NCBI GenBank assembly: GCA_015523575.1
Contig: WAJZ01000063.1
Location: 1 to 10,396, forward strand
Source: Candidatus Hestiella acidicharens
GTDB taxonomy: Archaea > Thermoproteota > Thermoprotei_A > Sulfolobales > Acidilobaceae
Length of the DNA: 10,396 nt
Reading direction: 5' to 3'
The notes under the pieces were generated by a model. It was not told the DNA's origin and ran no database searches. It was given only the letters and a program-made list of their open reading frames with translations. Positions 5,905 through 10,396 of this stretch are shown here, piece after piece (position 1 is the stretch's first letter; every line of letters starts with the position of its first letter). A program made the translations under genes and the position numbers.

Positions 5905-7035
5905 GTGAATAACATTAGGTCAAGGAAGCTAGAGCATATCAACATAGTTCTTAATGAAGACGTGCAATCCAAGGAGGCAACTTTGCTTGAATACGTAAGA
6001 CTAATACATGATCCTATACCAAATTTAGACTTTAACGAGGTTGATTTACATAAGGATTTTTGCGGCTTTACCCTAGATGCCCCTTTAATAATTACTGGTA
6101 TGACAGGCGGTCATGAAGAGGCCTTAAAAATTAATAGGGCCATCTCAAAAATCGCGGGGAAGTTTAATATAGGCTTTGGAGTGGGCAGTCAGAGGGCTGG
6201 TATTGAAGAGCGATCATTAGCATATACTTTTAAAATTGCTAGGGAAATGGCTCCAAACGCTTTTATAATAGCAAACCTGGGGGCAGTGCAGCTAAACAAG
6301 GGTTATACACTAAAGGAAGTCGAAGCTGCTGTAGAAATGATAAAGGCAAACGCCATAGCCATTCACCTAAACCCAGGTCAGGAAGTATATCAAAATGAGG
6401 GTGATACTGATTTTTCTAACTTGGTTGCAAAGGTAGAAGAAATAGTTGATAGGCTCAGCGTACCGGTTATTATTAAGGAAGTAGGGAATGGATTGAATAA
6501 GGAACTCGTTTCTCAGCTTGCTGCAATAGGCGTTAGGTGCTTTGATACAGCGGGTCTCGGTGGCACAAGCTGGATAAAGGTAGAGGGTATTAGGGGTAAA
6601 AGTGCTAAGGGATCTAAAGACCCAGGCAAAATATCCGATTACTGGGGTAATCCAACTGCTATGAGCATCGTAGAAACAAGGGTTGCCTCTCCCCAAGCGT
6701 ATATTATAGGAAGTGGAGGCATTAGGGATGGGCTCGATGCAGCAAGGGCTATATCGATAGGTGCTGACGTTTCAGGGATTGCATTTCCAGTACTTAAGGC
6801 TTTAGATAAGGGCGGGGAAGAGGGACTTGAGTCATTTATTGATAACTTCATCTATCAGCTCAAGTCATTAATATTCCTTGTCGGTGGGAAAGATGTGTAC
6901 TCACTATGGAGAAAACCCGTCATAATTTGGGGGAGGCTAAGGGAAGAAATGCTATCAAGGGGTATAGATATAGATGAGTATTTGAACAGGAGGATATACA
7001 CCCTTATTTGGAGGCGAAAGCTATATGGAGCTTAA
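5905..7035 (+). CDS. fni: Type 2 isopentenyl diphosphate delta-isomerase (FMN-dependent)
   Basis: The 376-residue product interconverts isopentenyl and dimethylallyl diphosphate in the cytoplasm, using reduced FMN and Mg2+; it is unrelated to the type 1 enzyme. It shows the FMN-oxidoreductase TIM-barrel and IDI-2 signatures: RKLEH near the N-terminus (7-11), MTGG (66-69), GSQR (94-97), HLNPGQE (154-160, with the family's key Gln-Glu pair), KEVGNG (191-196), DTAGLGGTSW (214-223) and GSGGIRDG (269-276). The residue before Gln159 is Gly, where many relatives have Leu or Ala. Start is GTG with AGGTGG four bases upstream; the next Met is residue 66, inside the conserved MTGG. The gene leads an operon and overlaps the GGPP synthase gene by 11 bases, so the isomerase and the enzyme that consumes its product are made together. 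This fits the archaeal mevalonate route to membrane lipids. Confidence 0.95.
   Translation: MNNIRSRKLEHINIVLNEDVQSKEATLLEYVRLIHDPIPNLDFNEVDLHKDFCGFTLDAPLIITGMTGGHEEALKINRAISKIAGKFNIGFGVGSQRAGIEERSLAYTFKIAREMAPNAFIIANLGAVQLNKGYTLKEVEAAVEMIKANAIAIHLNPGQEVYQNEGDTDFSNLVAKVEEIVDRLSVPVIIKEVGNGLNKELVSQLAAIGVRCFDTAGLGGTSWIKVEGIRGKSAKGSKDPGKISDYWGNPTAMSIVETRVASPQAYIIGSGGIRDGLDAARAISIGADVSGIAFPVLKALDKGGEEGLESFIDNFIYQLKSLIFLVGGKDVYSLWRKPVIIWGRLREEMLSRGIDIDEYLNRRIYTLIWRRKLYGA
7010..7014 (+). promoter_or_regulatory. Ribosome-binding site of the GGPP synthase gene
   Basis: GGAGG lies inside the last codons of fni, ten bases before the ATG at 7025. The spacing is on the long side, but the start is also coupled to the fni stop by the 11-base overlap. 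Confidence 0.5.
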
Positions 7036-8056
7036 GGAATATAGTCATGCAGCTTTGGATGTGATGGTAGAGAAATACCGCAATCTTATAGATTCATATA
7101 TATTTGATATTATGAAAGGGGAACCAGAGGCTTTGTATAAGGCATCGACCCACCTAATAAAAGGCGGAGGGAAGAGGTTAAGGCCGATTATAGTTTTAGC
7201 TTCATCTAGAGCTCTAGGGGGTCCTAAGGCCGAGGCTAAGGCAATATACTACGCTACTGCGATTGAGGTGCTACACAACTTCAGCCTGGTTCACGATGAT
7301 ATAATGGATAATGATGATTACAGAAGAGGTATACCAACTGTTCATAAGGTATATGGTATACCAACAGCCATACTTGCTGGTGATTTGATGTTTTCCTATG
7401 CATTTGCAATTCCTTATTTAGCGAAAAAAGCTGGTGCAAGCGATGGCGAGGTATTGAGCGCAGTAAATATAATTGTTGAAGGCTCTAAAAAGATAGCTGA
7501 GGGTCAAGGGCTTGACATGCTCTTTGAGAAGACGTGGGAGATAGGTGAAAAGGATTACCTAAGGATGATTTATTTGAAGACAGCTGCATTAATAGAGGCC
7601 TCGTCAAAGCTAGGAGGGATCGCTTCCGGTTCTTCGGATGAGATAGTTGAGCTTATTGGGCAATATGGGAGGCTTGTAGGCCTTTCTTTCCAGATAAAAG
7701 ATGATATCCTTGGAGTGTTTGGAGACCCTAAGGTTACAGGCAAGCCTCAATACAGTGACTTAATAAGGGGAAAGAAAACCATACTGGTATTATACGCAGC
7801 TTCAAGAAAGAAGGAGTGGAAGGAGCTCTTTAAGAAGATATTTGAGGGAGATAATTCTGAAGAGACAATAAAGGAGGGTGCGGATATTATAAAGGAGTCA
7901 GGAGCCTTAGATTATGCCCAAAAGCTTGCAAAGAACTATTCTGACAATGCAGTTGAAAGGTTAGAGACAATTCATTCCATGGGGGCTATAAAGGAAGAAG
8001 AATATTTCGATGCATTAAAAGACATAGCAGTATTTTCTTTCTGGAGGAACAAGTAA
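7025..8056 (+). CDS. gds: Geranylgeranyl diphosphate synthase (short-chain trans-prenyltransferase)
   Basis: The 343-residue product is an all-helical trans-isoprenyl diphosphate synthase that condenses IPP onto allylic diphosphates. Visible motifs are GGGKRLRP (47-54, IPP binding), the first aspartate-rich motif DDIMD (91-95) followed by Arg100-Arg101, and the second motif FQIKDDILG (222-230). The second motif is DDxxG, without its third Asp, as I recall for crenarchaeal GGPP synthases. Phe86 stands five residues before DDIMD; a bulky aromatic there is the chain-length stop described for archaeal type I GGPP synthases, so C20 is the expected product. GGPP feeds archaeal ether lipids. The gene overlaps fni by 11 bases and gltX begins 12 bases after its stop. 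A longer C25 product cannot be ruled out from the sequence, but Phe86 argues against it. Confidence 0.94.
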   Translation: MELKEYSHAALDVMVEKYRNLIDSYIFDIMKGEPEALYKASTHLIKGGGKRLRPIIVLASSRALGGPKAEAKAIYYATAIEVLHNFSLVHDDIMDNDDYRRGIPTVHKVYGIPTAILAGDLMFSYAFAIPYLAKKAGASDGEVLSAVNIIVEGSKKIAEGQGLDMLFEKTWEIGEKDYLRMIYLKTAALIEASSKLGGIASGSSDEIVELIGQYGRLVGLSFQIKDDILGVFGDPKVTGKPQYSDLIRGKKTILVLYAASRKKEWKELFKKIFEGDNSEETIKEGADIIKESGALDYAQKLAKNYSDNAVERLETIHSMGAIKEEEYFDALKDIAVFSFWRNK

Positions 8057-8060
8057 GAGT

Positions 8061-8064
8061 GGTG
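8061..8064 (+). promoter_or_regulatory. Ribosome-binding site supporting the TTG start of gltX
   Basis: GGTG lies between the gds stop and the TTG at 8069, four bases before it. The overlapping GTG at 8062 reads into a stop after four codons, and the gap is too short for any other in-frame start that keeps the conserved N-terminal region. Confidence 0.5.
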
Positions 8065-8068
8065 CAAA

Positions 8069-9781
8069 TTGGATAAAGAGAGCGAGCTAGACAAAATAGT
8101 ATTTGTATTCACCCTTAAAAATGCGATTAAACACAATGGGAAGGCGATGGTTAAGAGCGTGGTTTCATCTATAGTTGCAGAGAACCCTGAACTAAAGAAA
8201 AACGCTAGAGAGATAGCGAAGCTAGCAAGGGTTTATGTAGACAAGGTAAATTCTTTAAGCTTAGACAAACAAAAAGAGGAGCTTGCAGGCCTTGGTGTAG
8301 TATTAGAAGAAAAGAAGGAGGTGGTCGGAGAAGAAAAGAAACAGCTCCCTCCATTACCAAATGCCGTGGAAGGGGGCGTTGTTACAAGGTTTGCGCCAAA
8401 CCCGGATTTTGTAATCCACATAGGGAATGCAAGGCCGGCTATATTAAGCTATGAGTACGCAAGGCTCTATAAAGGAAAGATGATATTGAGGTTTGAAGAT
8501 ACCGATCCTAGGACAAAAACCCCACTGGTAGATGCGTATGAATTAATCCGGGAAGACCTGAAATGGCTTGGAATAGTGCCCGATGAAGAATACGTGCAAA
8601 GCAGGAGGTTAGAGATATACTATGGTATTATAAAAGACATGATAATCAGGGGCTGCGCCTATGTCGATCTCAACGTAGATAAGAGCAAGGAATTGCTCGC
8701 AGTTGGTAGGGAGCCGCCGGATAGAAATAAGGGGGTAGAAGAGCAACTTGAAGGCTTAGATAGGATGAAAGAAAACTATTTTGGAGAAGGCCAGGCCGTG
8801 ATTAGAGTAAAGACAGACGTTAGGCATCCAAATCCAAGTATTAGGGACTGGATAGCCTTTAGAATAATAGATGCAGAAAAACACCCACATCCAATTGTTG
8901 GTAGCAAGTATTTCTTATGGCCCACCTATAACTTCGCTGTGAGCGTAGATGATCATTTGCTCGGCATCACTCACGTATTAAGGGGGAAGGAACATGAGCT
9001 GAACACCGAGAAGCAGAGGTATGTATATAACTGCATGGGTTGGAACACGCCAAACTATATACACTTCGGTAGGCTTAAGCTAGAAGGATTTATAATGAGC
9101 AAGAGCTATATAAGGAAGGTCATGGATGAGAGGCCAGGTGAATTTTTAGGCTATGATGATCCTAGGTTTGGAACGATATCAGGTCTAAGGAGGAGGGGCA
9201 TACTGCCTGAGTCCATAAAGGAGCTAATAATGGAGGTAGGCGTAAAGCCTGGAGATGCCAAGATTAGCTGGGCAAACTTGGCCGCAATTAATAGGAAAAG
9301 GCTTGATTATATGGCTGATAGGCTGATGTTTGTAGAAGACCCTGTTAGATTTAAGTTGATCCAAGATAATTGCCTAACGGCAACGATACCATATCATCCA
9401 GATAGGAGGGAGAGGACTAGGAGTATAAGGGTGTGCGATAGCGATAGGGTATACATAAATAGGCAAGATGCTTCTAAAAAGGAATTTAGGCTCGTGGGCC
9501 TGGGCAACTATGAGGTTGTTGAAGAAGGCATAAAGTTTATAAATGATAGCCTTGAATATGCAAGGAAGAAGGGGCTACAAATAATACAATGGGTTCCTGA
9601 AAAGGATGCCTTAGGAATTGATGTTTTAGAGCCAAATGGACTGGAGTTTGTTAAGCATAGTGGGTTCGTGGAGGGCACTATAAGGGCATACGCTGAAGGC
9701 ACAAAAATACAGTTCATACGGTTCGGCTTTATTATTATAGATTCTTTGAACCCGATCAGAATATTTTACATACATAAATAA
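8069..9781 (+). CDS. gltX: Glutamyl-tRNA synthetase, archaeal type
   Basis: The 570-residue product charges tRNA-Glu with glutamate. It has the archaeal/eukaryotic layout: an N-terminal helical region of about 100 residues absent from bacterial GluRS, then the class I catalytic domain with the HIGH-type motif HIGN (117-120) inside RFAPNPDFVIHIGNARPAI, RFEDTDPR (141-148), and the KMSKS-type motif FIMSKS (341-346). A beta-barrel anticodon-binding domain follows, ending in QFIRFGFIIID (548-558) as in relatives, so the gene looks complete. The residues FVI before HIGN replace the more common G-x-L spelling. I recall the same in Sulfolobus enzymes, so it is probably lineage-typical. Start is TTG, 12 bases after gds. 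Archaea may also use GluRS for tRNA-Gln with later amidation; this window does not show which. The gene closes the operon, and its stop lies 18 bases from the convergent kinase stop. Confidence 0.95.
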   Translation: MDKESELDKIVFVFTLKNAIKHNGKAMVKSVVSSIVAENPELKKNAREIAKLARVYVDKVNSLSLDKQKEELAGLGVVLEEKKEVVGEEKKQLPPLPNAVEGGVVTRFAPNPDFVIHIGNARPAILSYEYARLYKGKMILRFEDTDPRTKTPLVDAYELIREDLKWLGIVPDEEYVQSRRLEIYYGIIKDMIIRGCAYVDLNVDKSKELLAVGREPPDRNKGVEEQLEGLDRMKENYFGEGQAVIRVKTDVRHPNPSIRDWIAFRIIDAEKHPHPIVGSKYFLWPTYNFAVSVDDHLLGITHVLRGKEHELNTEKQRYVYNCMGWNTPNYIHFGRLKLEGFIMSKSYIRKVMDERPGEFLGYDDPRFGTISGLRRRGILPESIKELIMEVGVKPGDAKISWANLAAINRKRLDYMADRLMFVEDPVRFKLIQDNCLTATIPYHPDRRERTRSIRVCDSDRVYINRQDASKKEFRLVGLGNYEVVEEGIKFINDSLEYARKKGLQIIQWVPEKDALGIDVLEPNGLEFVKHSGFVEGTIRAYAEGTKIQFIRFGFIIIDSLNPIRIFYIHK

Positions 9782-9786
9782 AAAAA
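9780..9786 (-). terminator. U-run terminator of the kinase gene
   Basis: On the minus strand a T7 run begins 13 bases after the kinase stop and ends on the reverse of the gltX stop codon. It is a good archaeal U-run terminator. No comparable T run follows gltX on the plus strand before the kinase gene, so the gltX transcript may read some way into antisense of the kinase. Confidence 0.5.
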
Positions 9787-9799
9787 GGCTTAACGTAGA

Positions 9800-10396
9800 T
9801 TAGAGTAATTGCTTAACAAAAGGACATTTTCCTTCCTTCATCCTTATTAGCGCATTCATCGGTATGAGATGGTAGCCGGTTTTAGCTATAGTCTCATATA
9901 TTACCTCATACGTTGCCCTCTCGAACACCCAAAAGGCCAATGCAGTAGTAAAGTTTTCCAGTTGCTCCTTTATTTCTTCCTTAACATTGTTTAAATATGA
10001 AGTAATTATTTCATTTGACGATACATACTCCCAGCTCAATATGCTGTCATCAATAAGGCTTATCGAATCTTTTAAGCTTAAACCATTAATTATTTGTAGT
10101 GCCATGGCTGCAGTATAGTCTATGCTACGGATTAATGATGCAATATCCCTTTCAGGTGTTTCCTTATCGAGCTTATTTGCTGGATACTTAAATGGCTCGC
10201 CTTCAAAATCAACGAAGTACATCTCTTGTCCATTGACTATTATCTGGTATAGGTGTAGGTCACCATGTATCCTCATTAATCGCCTGCCAACCAAGTTTTT
10301 TATTACACCTTTGCTAATTTCTTTTAACTCTTCCATAGAGTCTAAAGCCTCATACACCATGTTTTTCTCTTCTGGGTCAAGGCTCTCTGCCCTTTC
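9800..10396 (-). CDS. Maltokinase-like sugar kinase, C-terminal part (5' end beyond window)
   Basis: The frame is open to the right edge, so the 198 visible residues are the C-terminal portion and the Met at 10360 is probably internal. The fragment has the APH-type kinase catalytic core: HGDLHLYQ at visible residues 44-51, whose Asp is the catalytic base, and FVDFEGEP at 61-68, whose Asp binds Mg2+. The order HGDLHLxQ, then DFEGEP, then TPERDIASLIRSIDYTAA (80-97), is characteristic of maltokinase (Pep2/Mak) and of the kinase domain fused to trehalose synthase. These use ATP to make maltose 1-phosphate or phosphorylate a related sugar. The closing segment, FERATYEVIYE...IPMNALI, also fits the family. 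A glucosamine kinase of the same superfamily is an alternative, and a fused trehalose synthase domain upstream cannot be seen. Its ATP-binding N-lobe lies outside the window. Confidence 0.8.
   Translation of the reverse strand, partial: ERAESLDPEEKNMVYEALDSMEELKEISKGVIKNLVGRRLMRIHGDLHLYQIIVNGQEMYFVDFEGEPFKYPANKLDKETPERDIASLIRSIDYTAAMALQIINGLSLKDSISLIDDSILSWEYVSSNEIITSYLNNVKEEIKEQLENFTTALAFWVFERATYEVIYETIAKTGYHLIPMNALIRMKEGKCPFVKQLL

Noticed and set aside
6367..6696. 109-codon minus-strand frame inside fni
   Set aside because: It is antisense to conserved IDI-2 motifs, and its sequence looks like a random reverse reading.
7688..7720. Missing third Asp in the second aspartate-rich motif of GGPP synthase (DDILG)
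   Set aside because: As far as I recall, the same form occurs in active crenarchaeal GGPP synthases, so it does not indicate a broken enzyme.
1..10396. tRNA genes, CRISPR arrays, insertion sequences and toxin-antitoxin pairs
   Set aside because: Looked for on both strands; no T-arm consensus outside coding sequence, no regularly spaced repeats, no transposase and no terminal inverted repeats were seen.

Overview
This AT-rich window carries the genes of a thermophilic archaeon, most likely a crenarchaeote (Thermoproteota) of the Sulfolobales or Acidilobales type. The reasons are the archaeal XPB helicase paired with the Bax1 nuclease, a type 2 (flavin) isopentenyl diphosphate isomerase beside a geranylgeranyl diphosphate synthase for archaeal lipids, an archaeal-class glutamyl-tRNA synthetase, TATA-box promoters, U-run terminators, and free use of GTG and TTG starts. 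The lineage is inferred from family resemblance, not from a search.

Layout. (1) 1-1096, minus strand: the N-terminal piece of a MalF/UgpA-type sugar ABC permease running off the left edge, preceded by an aldose 1-epimerase. (2) 1097-1581: a long intergenic stretch with promoter-like elements, one perfect inverted repeat, a pair of short direct repeats and no convincing gene. (3) 1582-3039, plus: a 12-helix APC-superfamily permease whose end overlaps the end of Bax1 tail to tail. (4) 3026-5813, minus: an XPB-Bax1 operon with overlapping genes. (5) 5814-5904: a compact divergent promoter with a 14-bp AT palindrome. (6) 5905-9781, plus: an operon of fni (IDI-2), GGPP synthase and gltX, the first two overlapping and the third 12 nt further on. 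(7) 9800-10396, minus: the C-terminal part of a maltokinase-like sugar kinase, cut by the right edge.

How the genes work together. The permease fragment and the epimerase suggest sugar uptake and use. XPB and Bax1 form a known DNA-unwinding and cutting pair thought to act in repair. IDI-2 makes DMAPP, which the next gene's product extends with IPP to GGPP, the precursor of archaeal ether lipids; co-transcription with gltX ties lipid precursor supply to a translation gene. I see no mobile element, CRISPR array, tRNA or rRNA. I did not find a convincingly new system. The more useful results are an unlisted partial permease, two revised start sites, the architecture of the divergent promoter, and the unexplained sequence at 1181-1560.
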